IMG/VR virus record: IMGVR_UViG_3300047498_000031
Span: 1 to 21,276 of that record
Length of the DNA stretch: 21,276 bases
Direction: 5' to 3' (one strand)
Source of the DNA: a virus
Every line of letters begins with the position of its first letter. Within the stretch, counting starts at the first letter, position 1. The position numbers and the translations under genes are program-made. The notes below the pieces were generated by a model. The model was not told where the DNA came from and ran no database searches. It saw nothing but the letters and a program-made list of their open reading frames with translations. Shown here in pieces: positions 12,287 to 20,905 of the stretch.

Positions 12287-14875
12287 ATGGCCGGTCCATC
12301 CGTCTCGATCACCGCCGACGCCACCAGCCTGCGCGCGCAGATTGCGCTCGCGCAGCAAGACCTCAAGACGTTCACCTCCGCGCTGAATAAGACCGCGAAA
12401 GAGGTGCAGGGCGCGGCCGTCGTCACCGACGCGATGACGCAGTCGTTGGGCAAGAACGCGGCCGGTGCCAACGCGGCGACGGCTGCCATCTCCAGCCTGA
12501 AAAATCAGTTGGCCGCCGCGCAGGCCGCCGCCAGAGCTGCCGCCGGCGGACTGGATGAAACGGCCAACAAGGCGCACGGGGCTGCCAGCGCCGGAACCGC
12601 CGTCACCCGCGAGTTTTTCGTCATGGGCGACGAGGTATTGAGGGGCAATTTCTCCCGGATTCCGGGCTCGATGCTGGTGCTGGCAGAACACATGGGCGGG
12701 GTGCTGACGGCCGTCACGGCCATGTCGGGAGGATTGCTTGTCGGCGTGGCTGCCGCTGGCGCGCTGGTAGGCGCTTTTGCCATCCTGATCGTGCGCGCGT
12801 ACGAGGCCCAGAAGGCGCTCACGGCCGTTTATATGGCCGCGTTGCTGCAAGGGCGCGATGCTATCGCGGCGCAGAAGATGGCAAGTTCCGGCGCCGAGAC
12901 CATGCAGAAGGTCGGCAACGTCAGCGCCTCCACGGCCCAAACGCTTAGCAATACCATCGCGACGATCCCGGCCCTGTCGGATGCTTCCAGAGCCGCGCTA
13001 ATGGGCTTGGCGCCCGCGTTGAACCAAGTGCTGCATGCGGGCGATGCTTCGGAGACGGCGAAGTCTCTGGAATCGATCTTCCGCACGACCAGCAGCCTCA
13101 AAGCCTTCGCCACTGAGAACAAGTTGCTGATCGGCGGCCAGAAAGAAGCCTTCGACGCGGCGGAGAAAGCCGGGGACGCATATGCCGCGCAGGGCATCGC
13201 CATCGACGCGCTGAAGGCACGCATCGGACCTGGCTACGACGAGTGGATACAGAAGACGAAGGATTACAAGCAGGCGTTGGCCGAGTCCGGTCAGGAGGGC
13301 GACCTGACCCCAATGGGGGTTGCCGTCAACGCGCCTCCGACGCCGCCCCCAATGATGTCACAGACCGGAATGCGCGCCGAGAGCGACGAGACGGTCCGCG
13401 CCGAAGAAGTCCGCAACCGATATAACGCGACCTTTAGGGAGTCCGCGCTTCTCACCTCCGACATGGCCAATCTGCAAAAGCAGTTGGCCGGGGCCACGAC
13501 GACCGAGCAGCAGACCGAACTTGCCGCTCTCATCAAGATCAACCAGGCCAAGCAGGATGGCCTGAAGCCCGCCGGCGATATGTCGTGGGCGCAGCAGATC
13601 GGGGATGCAGCACAGCAGGCCGGATACAAGGCGGAACAGGCCGCCGCGAGCAGCGGGGCCAAGCGGCTCGCCATCACCGAGGCGGAGCAGAAGGCGGAGG
13701 CCGCGGTCTATCTGGCAGCCTCGAAGGACATGACCCGCACCGACGCGGAGCGGGCGGAGATGGGACACAGGGCCCTCGAACTGCAAATGGGCCTCATCAA
13801 AGAGGAAGCCGCAGGCAGGACGGTCGCCAACAAGAAGTCCAACGAGGAAGTCGTGGCCGGCTACGACGCGCAGATTGCCGCCGCGCGCGGAAACCTCACG
13901 CTGATTATGGCCATCGAGACGGAGAAACTGAATTTCCTGAAGGGCGCCTATGGTGCCGCCAGCGTCGAGTATCTGCGCGCGCAAACCGTGATGGCGTCGA
14001 TCGAGAGGGAGGAGACTCAGCGCGAGATCGAGGAAGCGAAAACCGCCGGCACCGGCGCGATCAACGACCGGAAAGCCGAACTGCAACTCGAACTTGCGCT
14101 GCGAAAGACGACGAAAGAGCAGGAGTTGCAGGCCGAACTTGCGTTCGTCGAAGCAACCGATAAGGCCACCCTGGCATCGGTCGATGCGCTGGTTGCGTCG
14201 CTGGCCCAGGGAACGCAGGCCTACACATTGGCAATGACGGATCGCCGTCGAATGGCCGTGCAGTTCGCCACCGAAGAAACTCGGCTGCGGGCGCAGCAGG
14301 TTGCGGACGAAATGGCTGCCGCGCAGAAAAGGGTGGCGCCCTATCAGCAGGCCTTCGAGAAAATGACGTCTGGCTACAGCACCATGATCGAGGGGCTGAT
14401 GGCCGGCACGACGACGTGGAAGCAGGCGGAGCAAACCGCGTTCAAGGACATGGTCGGCGCGTTCCTGGACATGACCGAACAGATCCTGTCGAAGTGGGCG
14501 GCAGCCCTGGTGATGAAAGAGGCGCTGAACATGACCGCCGACGAGATCATGGTGGCCCAGGATACGACTGCCGGCTGGTCGGCCATCTTTATGAAGATCG
14601 CCTCGCTCGACAGCGGCACGAGCTACGTCCCGCACGACATGGTCGCCACCATCCACCAGGGCGAGATGGTCGTGCCGCGATATGACGCGGATATGATACG
14701 AGGCGGCGGGGGCGGCGTCGGCCACACCTTCAATTACGCGCCGACGATCAACGGAAGCGGTCCGGGCGTCGAGCGGGCGGTACGCGGGACCGGCGAGGAC
14801 ATGCGGCAGTACATGCAACAGATGATGCGCAACGGGCAACTGTCGCTGCCCGGCCGGCAAATGAACCCGCATTGA
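12287..14875 (+). CDS. Tail length tape measure protein
   Basis: This 862-aa protein is the tape measure, whose length sets tail length and which leaves the tail during DNA injection. It has an N-terminal coiled-coil region rich in Ala and Gln (10-100) and a hydrophobic segment at about 139-169 (GGLLVGVAAAGALVGAFAILIV), probably membrane-inserting. Long helical stretches with heptad-like patterns occupy 200-700. The C-terminal motif YVPHDMVATIHQGEMVVPRYDADMI, followed by a Gly run and FNYAPTINGSG, is typical of tape measures of GTA-like tails. No peptidase domain is seen inside it. The ATG lies one base after the T-frame stop. At about 1.5 A per residue, as known for tape measures, the tail would be about 130 nm. 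Confidence 0.95.
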   Translation: MAGPSVSITADATSLRAQIALAQQDLKTFTSALNKTAKEVQGAAVVTDAMTQSLGKNAAGANAATAAISSLKNQLAAAQAAARAAAGGLDETANKAHGAASAGTAVTREFFVMGDEVLRGNFSRIPGSMLVLAEHMGGVLTAVTAMSGGLLVGVAAAGALVGAFAILIVRAYEAQKALTAVYMAALLQGRDAIAAQKMASSGAETMQKVGNVSASTAQTLSNTIATIPALSDASRAALMGLAPALNQVLHAGDASETAKSLESIFRTTSSLKAFATENKLLIGGQKEAFDAAEKAGDAYAAQGIAIDALKARIGPGYDEWIQKTKDYKQALAESGQEGDLTPMGVAVNAPPTPPPMMSQTGMRAESDETVRAEEVRNRYNATFRESALLTSDMANLQKQLAGATTTEQQTELAALIKINQAKQDGLKPAGDMSWAQQIGDAAQQAGYKAEQAAASSGAKRLAITEAEQKAEAAVYLAASKDMTRTDAERAEMGHRALELQMGLIKEEAAGRTVANKKSNEEVVAGYDAQIAAARGNLTLIMAIETEKLNFLKGAYGAASVEYLRAQTVMASIEREETQREIEEAKTAGTGAINDRKAELQLELALRKTTKEQELQAELAFVEATDKATLASVDALVASLAQGTQAYTLAMTDRRRMAVQFATEETRLRAQQVADEMAAAQKRVAPYQQAFEKMTSGYSTMIEGLMAGTTTWKQAEQTAFKDMVGAFLDMTEQILSKWAAALVMKEALNMTADEIMVAQDTTAGWSAIFMKIASLDSGTSYVPHDMVATIHQGEMVVPRYDADMIRGGGGGVGHTFNYAPTINGSGPGVERAVRGTGEDMRQYMQQMMRNGQLSLPGRQMNPH

Positions 14876-15501
14876 TGCCGCCGCTGTTCCCGTGGTTGCT
14901 GGCCGGGTTTTCGGTCGTCAAACGGCCGCAGGCAGGCGCGACCCTCGTGCAGACGGCAGGCAGCGGGCGCCAGATACGCGCCGGCATGTGGACGTATCCG
15001 ACCTGGCAGTGGGACATCAGCTGGGAATACCTGCCGGATGCGCAGGCAAACGGCTGGACATTGAACGATTTTCGCTCGCTGATCGGGTTTTTCCTGGCCC
15101 AATCGGGCGGCTACGGCGCGTTCCCGTTCAAGGATTTGGGCGAGGATGCGGTGACGGCCCAGCTGCTCGGCACGGGCGACGGAAGCACGACCACGTTCAC
15201 CCTGGTCAAGACCTTCGGGATGAGCGGGTTCGCGGGCACGGAGCCCATCGGCTACCTCGACGACACGCAGCCGATGCAGTTCTCGGTCGCCGGCATCGCC
15301 GCCGCGTTCACCGTCAACACCGCGCGGCCGGGCTACCAGCAGGTCGTGTTCGCGGCTGCGCCTGCGGCGGGCGCCGCCATCATCGGCAGCTTCGCATTCG
15401 CCTATTGCTGTCACATCAAGGGCGACGAAATCGACTTCGAGGAAATCATGTCCCATCTCTGGGCGCAGAAGAAAATGACGCTGGAAAGCGTCAAGGCCTG
15501 A
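14875..15501 (+). CDS. Distal tail protein, DUF2460 family (GTA gp12-like)
   Basis: This 208-aa protein matches DUF2460, the distal tail protein of GTA-like tails that joins the tube to the hub. Signatures are KRPQAG, SGRQIRAG, TYPTWQWDISWEYL (40-53), FRSLIGFFLAQSGGYGAFPFKD, the GTGDGSTTTFTLVKTFG strand, and the end EIDFEEIMSHLWAQKKMTLESVKA. The ATG overlaps the tape measure stop (TGATG); a TTG three bases earlier is possible. The stop overlaps the next ATG in the same way. A partial second copy of its N-terminal motif appears at the end of the window (20906 onward). Confidence 0.93.
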   Translation: MPPLFPWLLAGFSVVKRPQAGATLVQTAGSGRQIRAGMWTYPTWQWDISWEYLPDAQANGWTLNDFRSLIGFFLAQSGGYGAFPFKDLGEDAVTAQLLGTGDGSTTTFTLVKTFGMSGFAGTEPIGYLDDTQPMQFSVAGIAAAFTVNTARPGYQQVVFAAAPAAGAAIIGSFAFAYCCHIKGDEIDFEEIMSHLWAQKKMTLESVKA

Positions 15502-16379
15502 TGCGCAGCACGACGCCCGCGCTCGCCGCTTTCCTCGCCACGCGGCCGACGATGCTCTGGGTCTGCGATCTGTTCTCGTTCACGCTGGCGAGCGGCGCCG
15601 CGCTGAATTATGCCAGCGGCGATGCCGACGTGAATTATGCAGGCAAAACGTGGTACGCCACCGGCGCGCTCTCGGTGGACCGCTCGACGTGGTCGGGAAA
15701 AGACACGCTCGATATTCCCACCATGGAAATCACCATTTCCAGCGACGGCACCGATTTCGGCGCGACCAACTTCAAGACCATGCTGCACAATGGCGGTTTC
15801 GACGGCGCCTCCGTGCAGCTCGACCGCGCGATCGGCGCGGAGCCGGGGATTCCGCTCGGCCTGGTGACGCTGTTCGCCGGGCCGATTGGCGCCATCACCC
15901 TCGGCGCGCTGACCGCCAAGATCACCGTCAAGGGCTGGACGGTCGTGCTCCAGCAGTACATGCCGCGAAACGTCTATCAGACGGCATGCACGCACTCGCT
16001 GTATGACGCGAATTGCACTGTCAACCGCGCCGCGCACACCGCGACGAACACGGTGCTGGCCGCCGTGCGCAATACCATCGGCACCAACCCGAACAGCTGG
16101 ATTCTGCCGGGCGGCGCGACTGCGCCCGTGGCCAACCTCATCGGTGGCACGCTGACCATCACCAGCGGCGTCTCGGCCGGCGCGCGCCGCACAATTATCG
16201 CGGCGGTGCCGACGGCGGTCGGCTTTACCTACCCGCTCTATGCGATCCCGGCGCCCGGCGACACGCTGACCTGCACGTATGGCTGCGACAAGACGGCTGC
16301 CACCTGCGCCGCCAGGTTCGGCAATCTCCAGCACATCCGCAGCTTTCCGTTTGTGCCGCCGGCGGAGAAGGGGATTTGA
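15501..16379 (+). CDS. Tail hub protein, DUF2163 family (GTA gp13-like)
   Basis: This 292-aa protein is a DUF2163 member, equivalent to the GTA hub (gp13) and related to lambda gpL in place and fold. It has N-terminal strands with WVCDLFSFTLASGAALNYASGD and TYPE features such as WYATGALSVDRSTWSG. The cysteines stand at 163 and 172 (TACTHSLYDANC) and 258, 262, 269 (LTCTYGCDKTAATC), and the end ARFGNLQHIRSFPFVPP is the family hallmark. Cys in these positions bind an Fe-S cluster in lambda gpL and the GTA hub, so one is likely here. The ATG overlaps the DUF2460 stop (TGATG). The stop overlaps the peptidase start (TTGA). Confidence 0.93.
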   Translation: MRSTTPALAAFLATRPTMLWVCDLFSFTLASGAALNYASGDADVNYAGKTWYATGALSVDRSTWSGKDTLDIPTMEITISSDGTDFGATNFKTMLHNGGFDGASVQLDRAIGAEPGIPLGLVTLFAGPIGAITLGALTAKITVKGWTVVLQQYMPRNVYQTACTHSLYDANCTVNRAAHTATNTVLAAVRNTIGTNPNSWILPGGATAPVANLIGGTLTITSGVSAGARRTIIAAVPTAVGFTYPLYAIPAPGDTLTCTYGCDKTAATCAARFGNLQHIRSFPFVPPAEKGI

Positions 16380-16918
16380 GCGAGCCGGTGCCGCCTCCGT
16401 TCATTCCGTTGCCGGCGCTGGACCCGGGCAGCGTGACGCCGTCGCAAGAACGCGCCCTGCGCAACGCGATCATCAAGGAGGCCCTGTCCTGGGTCGGCAC
16501 GCCATACGCGCAGCAGGCGGCGGTTAAAGGCGCGGCCGTGGACTGCGTCATGCTGATGGTCTCGGCCATGGTCGCCGGCGGCATTTTGCTCCCGTTCGAC
16601 CCGCGTCCGTACCCGCCGCTGTTCCATTTGCACCGGGACGATGAACGCTATCTCGGCTGGCTGACCGCCATCGGCAACGAGGTGGCCTCGCCGCAACCGG
16701 GAGATTTCGTGTTGTGGAAGTTCGGGCGCGTCTACAGTCATGGCGGCGTCATCATTGCGCCCGGCGTGGTCTGCAACGCCTCCAGCCTGCACCGTCGCTG
16801 CACGACGAACGACATGGGCGAGGCGTGGCTTGCCACCATGCGCCAGCGCGGCGTGACGGTCGCGCGACCGCGCAAGTTCTTTGACGCCTTCGTATCGCTG
16901 CGGGTGCCGCATGGTTAG
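16376..16918 (+). CDS. Tail-tip NlpC/P60 cell-wall peptidase (GTA gp14-like)
   Basis: This 180-aa cysteine peptidase of the NlpC/P60 fold is expected to cut peptidoglycan stem peptides during entry. Motifs are EALSWVGTPYAQQAAVKGAAVDCVML, with nucleophile C57, and VYSHGGVII with H122. The PQPGDFVLWKF strand (107-116) lies between them. The usual third polar residue falls at N134 (VVCNAS) where many members have His. The start is a TTG at 16376 overlapping the hub stop (TTGA) with GGAG at 16364-16367 eight bases upstream; no ATG exists near the N-terminus. Its place after DUF2163 is exactly that of GTA gp14. The C-terminal basic segment ends before the tip gene, whose ATG lies inside it. Confidence 0.9.
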   Translation: MSEPVPPPFIPLPALDPGSVTPSQERALRNAIIKEALSWVGTPYAQQAAVKGAAVDCVMLMVSAMVAGGILLPFDPRPYPPLFHLHRDDERYLGWLTAIGNEVASPQPGDFVLWKFGRVYSHGGVIIAPGVVCNASSLHRRCTTNDMGEAWLATMRQRGVTVARPRKFFDAFVSLRVPHG

Positions 16919-19844
16919 CAGCCTGATGGGCGGAAGCGCCGCCAAGACGATCACAAAATACACGGGGCTCCAGCTGCAAACGTCGGCGCAGGGGCTTGTC
17001 ATCCCCATTGTGTGGGGCGCCAACGTCATCGCCGCAAACTTGATCTGGATGAACGACTTTCAGGCGCACTCGAAGGGCGGCGGGAAAGGCGGCGGGAAAG
17101 GCGGTGGCGGCAAGGGTGCTACGTCATACACGTACTCGGCGGCTGTGATCCTCGCGTTGTGTGAGGGACCGATCCTCACCATCGGCGTGATGTGGTCGAA
17201 CGGCGCGCTGGAGGATCTGACCGGGCTCAATCTGTCGCTGGAAAACGGCACGGCGACGCAGACCGCGCCTGCCTGGATTGAGAGCAATTATGCGTCCGAG
17301 GCGATGCCTTATGCGTACACGGCGTTCCTGTTCTCGTCGTACTACAACCTCGGCTCGGCCGCATCGCTGCCCAGCGCGAAATTCGAGGTGGTCTGCTACT
17401 CCGGCGTCAACCAGTTCGGCGAAAGGACGACATCGGACACGCCGGCCGGATCGACCGTAATCCACTTCAGCGACACCAGCCTCGTGCGCGTCGGCATGCC
17501 GATCATGCAAGTGGGCGCCGGCAGCATCCAGGGCGGCACGACAATCGTCTCGATTGCGCCCAACGCCAGCGTCACGATTTCGCTGCAAACGTTGCTGGAC
17601 ATACCATCCGGCGTCCCAATCATCATCGGCTACGAAGATGCGAATTTCGCCTTCATCATCAACGATTTTCTGACCAACCCGCAATATGGCGTGCTCGGGT
17701 TTCCGGTTGCGAGCATCGACCCGGTTTCGTTCGCGCTGTTCAACACATACTGCCTGGCGCAAGGGCTTTTCGCCTCGCCGGCGCTGATCGCGCAGGAACA
17801 GGCGCTCACCACGCTGCAACGCTGGTGTGCGCTCTGCAACACATGGATTTTCTGGTCGGGCAACGCGTTGAAATTCGTGCCGTTGGGCGACGCGGAAATC
17901 ACCGCGAACGGCGCCACGTACACGCCGATCACCACCATTGTCTACGACCTCGATCTCGACGACTTCCTGTTCGATCCGAAGTCCGAGGCGCCCATAACCG
18001 TCATGCGGATTGATCCAGCCGACGGCTACAATCGCGTCCAGCTGGATTGCAAGGACCGCGCGAACTCGTACGCCGACGCCCCGGTCTATTGGGAGGATCA
18101 GGCGCTTATCGACCAGTACGGCCTCTTGCAAAGCAACACGGTGTCGGCGCCGGAAGTGTGCGATCTCGGCATCGGCGCGGTCATGGCCGCGCTCATCGGC
18201 CAGCGCAGCAGCTTTCAGCGCAACACCTATTCGTTCAAGCTGCCACTGACCTTCATCCTGTTGGAGCCGGGCGACCTGCTCACGATCACCGATCCGATCC
18301 TGGGCCTGGAGGCGGTGCCCGTGCGCGTCCGAACCGTCGACGAGGACGCCTCGATGGTGCTGACTGTCGTAGCCGAGGAATACACCGGCACTTTGGGGCA
18401 GGTGCTCTATGCGCGACCGCAGACGTCGGCCAGCAGTCCGCCGCCGGTCAGCACGTCGGTCGATCCCGGCCCGGTCAATGCGCCTTTGATCGTGGAGCCG
18501 GACCTGAGCGTGACCGGCGGCCAGTCGCAGATTTGGATAGGTGCGAGCGGCGGACGCTGGTGGGGCGGGGCGGACGTCTATCTGTCGGCCGACTCCGAGA
18601 CGTACGCGCTGGTGGGCACCATCACGGCCGCGACGCAGCAGGGCGTGCTCCTGGCGGCACTGCCGGCCCAGCCGGACCCCGATCTGGCCGACATCCTCCA
18701 GGTCGATTTCACCGAGAGCCTGTCGGTCCTGTCTACGGCGGTGGCGCAGGCCGACGCGGATGCGCTGCGCACGGCGTCGCTGATCGACAGCGAAATCGTC
18801 AGCTACGGCACGGTCACGCCGACCGGGCAGTACGCGGCCAACCTGACGTATCTGCGGCGCGGCGGCTACAGCACCACGACGGCCGCGCATCTGGCCGGCG
18901 CCGCGTTCTCCCGAATCAACCCGGCCACGGTGTTCTCGTACCCGCTGCCGACCGCGTATGTCGGCAAGGAAATCTGGATCAAGCTGGCGAGCTTCAACAC
19001 CTTCGGCAGTGCGGCCGAGAGCATCGCCGACGTCGTCGCGTACAGCTACACGCCGGCCGGCGCCCCCAACCCGGCCGGGTCGCAGCTGCTCCCGCTGGTC
19101 AACGGCGACACGCCGGCCGCGTTCATCATTACGCCGGCAGGGCAGCTTGTCTACACACCCTCGGTCTCATGGAATAACCAAGTGTCTGACACGCTGATCG
19201 TGCAATATCTGACGCTCGGGACGCACGCGGCGCGGCCCGCGTCGCCCTCGATCCCGGCCGGCGGGACGTGCCTGTACGCCGAATCCGACACGGGGCAGAG
19301 TTTCGTGTGGTCCGGGTCCGGCTGGACGCAGATCGGCGCGGGCACGCCGCTGGTCATCGAGGCGGCCGGGGCAGTGCAGGCCGCCACGACCCTCAATTTC
19401 GCGAGCAGCCTGACGGCCACCCTGGCGGGCGGCGTGCTCACCATCGCCGTGCCCGCGCCCGCGATCACCTACGGCAACCTGCCGGCCGAACTGTCGCAAC
19501 TGCCTGTCAGTTTCGCGTTTCCGGGCGCGGCCGCCGCCGGAGCCACGCTGAATTTCGTCGTGCCGAGCGCGCTGACCGTGCCGGCCAACCTGGCGGGCCT
19601 GGTGGTCTATGCCGGCACCGCGCCAACCGGCGCCGTCGCGCTGACCGTCAAGCACATCGCCGGCGGCACCACGACCACGCTGGGGACCGCGACGCTGGCG
19701 GCCGGGTCGCACACGACGACCACGCTCTCGACGCAGGCCGGCGCCTCGCTGGCGGCCGGGGACGTGCTGCAAGTCGCACTGCCCGGCACCGCGGACGCCA
19801 CGCTCGCCGACCTGTCGATCTCCGTCGTCACGGGGAGGGTCTGA
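16911..19844 (+). CDS. Large tail tip / host-specificity protein (GTA gp15-like position)
   Basis: This 977-aa protein is the tail tip or host-specificity protein. The order of parts is: an N-terminal IPIVWGANVIAANLIWMNDF segment; a Gly/Lys linker (residues 55-69); SYTYSAAVILALCEGPI, typical of baseplate-hub-like proteins; an inserted beta domain at about 177-241, shared with the head-tail adaptor; and a central region, WCALCNTWIFWSGNALKFVPLGD through EPGDLLTITDP. Beta repeats follow, with SFVWSGSGW at about 797-805 and a C-terminal Thr/Ala-rich beta domain (about 860-977), probably receptor-facing. The chosen ATG overlaps the peptidase gene by 8 bases; ATG 16926 and TTG 16881 are alternatives. 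It should form the central tip that contacts the host surface. Confidence 0.88.
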   Translation: MVSSLMGGSAAKTITKYTGLQLQTSAQGLVIPIVWGANVIAANLIWMNDFQAHSKGGGKGGGKGGGGKGATSYTYSAAVILALCEGPILTIGVMWSNGALEDLTGLNLSLENGTATQTAPAWIESNYASEAMPYAYTAFLFSSYYNLGSAASLPSAKFEVVCYSGVNQFGERTTSDTPAGSTVIHFSDTSLVRVGMPIMQVGAGSIQGGTTIVSIAPNASVTISLQTLLDIPSGVPIIIGYEDANFAFIINDFLTNPQYGVLGFPVASIDPVSFALFNTYCLAQGLFASPALIAQEQALTTLQRWCALCNTWIFWSGNALKFVPLGDAEITANGATYTPITTIVYDLDLDDFLFDPKSEAPITVMRIDPADGYNRVQLDCKDRANSYADAPVYWEDQALIDQYGLLQSNTVSAPEVCDLGIGAVMAALIGQRSSFQRNTYSFKLPLTFILLEPGDLLTITDPILGLEAVPVRVRTVDEDASMVLTVVAEEYTGTLGQVLYARPQTSASSPPPVSTSVDPGPVNAPLIVEPDLSVTGGQSQIWIGASGGRWWGGADVYLSADSETYALVGTITAATQQGVLLAALPAQPDPDLADILQVDFTESLSVLSTAVAQADADALRTASLIDSEIVSYGTVTPTGQYAANLTYLRRGGYSTTTAAHLAGAAFSRINPATVFSYPLPTAYVGKEIWIKLASFNTFGSAAESIADVVAYSYTPAGAPNPAGSQLLPLVNGDTPAAFIITPAGQLVYTPSVSWNNQVSDTLIVQYLTLGTHAARPASPSIPAGGTCLYAESDTGQSFVWSGSGWTQIGAGTPLVIEAAGAVQAATTLNFASSLTATLAGGVLTIAVPAPAITYGNLPAELSQLPVSFAFPGAAAAGATLNFVVPSALTVPANLAGLVVYAGTAPTGAVALTVKHIAGGTTTTLGTATLAAGSHTTTTLSTQAGASLAAGDVLQVALPGTADATLADLSISVVTGRV
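17073..17117 (+). repeat. Lys-Gly coding repeat in the tip protein
   Basis: An in-frame array of AAG/AAA GGC GGC GGG units encodes KGGGKGGGKGGGGKG (residues 55-69 of the tip protein). The units are near-identical in DNA and suit copy-number change by slippage. The product is a flexible basic linker between the first N-terminal strand region and the conserved SYTYSAAV segment. Confidence 0.85.
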
Positions 19845-20902
19845 TGGCGCTTTATGCGTTCGATGGGTTCGACCACTACGGCAACTATACGTCCAATGGA
19901 GGCGATATGCTGTCGCGCAGCGGGCGGCTGATCTGGACGGGCAATCCCTCGCTGAATGGATCGTCGGTCGGCCGCGCGGGCTACGGCAAATCCGTCTTTT
20001 TCTCATCGGGCGGCCTCGGGCTGATCGGCGTGCTGGCCAGCCAATTCACCCATTTTTTCGCCGGCTTCGCCCTCCAAATGACGCAACCCGGAAACGTCAG
20101 CGTCGCGTTTCTGGATATGACGGCGGGAAGCGGCGGCACGATCCAATTCAGCCTGGTATTCAATTTTACCACCGCGACAATCCAGATTTTCAACGGGGCG
20201 GGCGCAATGCAGATATCGTCCGCCGCAGGAGCCTTCACGCCCACCCTGTTCAACTATGTCGAGATCGGCGCTGTCGTCGCCGCGTCGGGGTCGGTCACGG
20301 TACGCATCAACGGGGTGCAGGTTCTCACGGTAGCGTTCGACACGGTGGCGAGCGCGAATACCTGGGTCAACGGAATGTCGTTCTCGAACATCGGCGGCGG
20401 CAGCGGAAATCAATACGCGCTCGACGACCTCTATTGGTGCGACAACACGACAGGGCCGGGCGCCAATCCGATGAACACGTTTCTCGGCGATGTTGCCGTG
20501 GAAACGCTCTATCCGGCCAGCAACCACGCGGTCAGCTGGACGCCGCTCGCCGGTACAAACTGGCAGGAAATCTCCGAGACCGGCATGGACGCGGACACGA
20601 CGTACAATGCGACGGCGACGGTGGCCAACGTGGACACGTTCAATTTCCAGTCGCTTCGCGCGGCGACGAATCAGGTGCTCGCGGTGCAGGTGGTCGGCGC
20701 CTACCGCAAGGACGACGCCACGGCGCGCGTCGTGCAGCAGCGGGTGCTCAGCGGCGCCGTGGTCGGGCAGGGCACCGCGCTCTCGATCCCGACGACATAC
20801 ACGTATGCGGTCGATGTGTTCGTCGAAGACCCGAACACGGCGGCCGCGTGGACCGTGGCGGGTGTCGACGCGCTCCAGGCGGGATATGAGCTGACCGCCT
20901 GA
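19844..20902 (+). CDS. Tail fibre-associated protein, probable lectin-like (LamG-type) fold
   Basis: This 352-aa, beta-rich protein has a first part (about 1-220) that looks like a concanavalin/LamG jelly-roll: FDGFDHYG at the start, strands FFAGFALQM and SVAFLDM, then FNYVEIGAVVAASGSVTVRINGVQVLTVAFDT and ALDDLYWCDNTTGP. The second part (230-352) includes GDVAVETLYPASN, WQEISETGMDADTTYNATATVANVDTF, LAVQVVGAYRKDDATARVVQQRV and the ending WTVAGVDALQAGYELTA, a pattern seen in phage tail proteins. The ATG overlaps the tip stop (TGATG) with GGGGAGGG (19832-19838) upstream. It is likely a surface or glycan-binding tail component. The fold is inferred from strand pattern, not proved. Confidence 0.75.
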   Translation: MALYAFDGFDHYGNYTSNGGDMLSRSGRLIWTGNPSLNGSSVGRAGYGKSVFFSSGGLGLIGVLASQFTHFFAGFALQMTQPGNVSVAFLDMTAGSGGTIQFSLVFNFTTATIQIFNGAGAMQISSAAGAFTPTLFNYVEIGAVVAASGSVTVRINGVQVLTVAFDTVASANTWVNGMSFSNIGGGSGNQYALDDLYWCDNTTGPGANPMNTFLGDVAVETLYPASNHAVSWTPLAGTNWQEISETGMDADTTYNATATVANVDTFNFQSLRAATNQVLAVQVVGAYRKDDATARVVQQRVLSGAVVGQGTALSIPTTYTYAVDVFVEDPNTAAAWTVAGVDALQAGYELTA

Positions 20903-20905
20903 GCC

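Noticed and set aside
16881-16911. TTG start at 16881 for the tip protein.
   Set aside because: It would add ten residues inside the peptidase gene without a better ribosome site; ATG 16911 gives the usual short overlap.
17124-18890. 588-codon open frame on the minus strand.
   Set aside because: Antisense to the tip protein, which has clear homology-type motifs; composition is typical of a GC-driven shadow frame.
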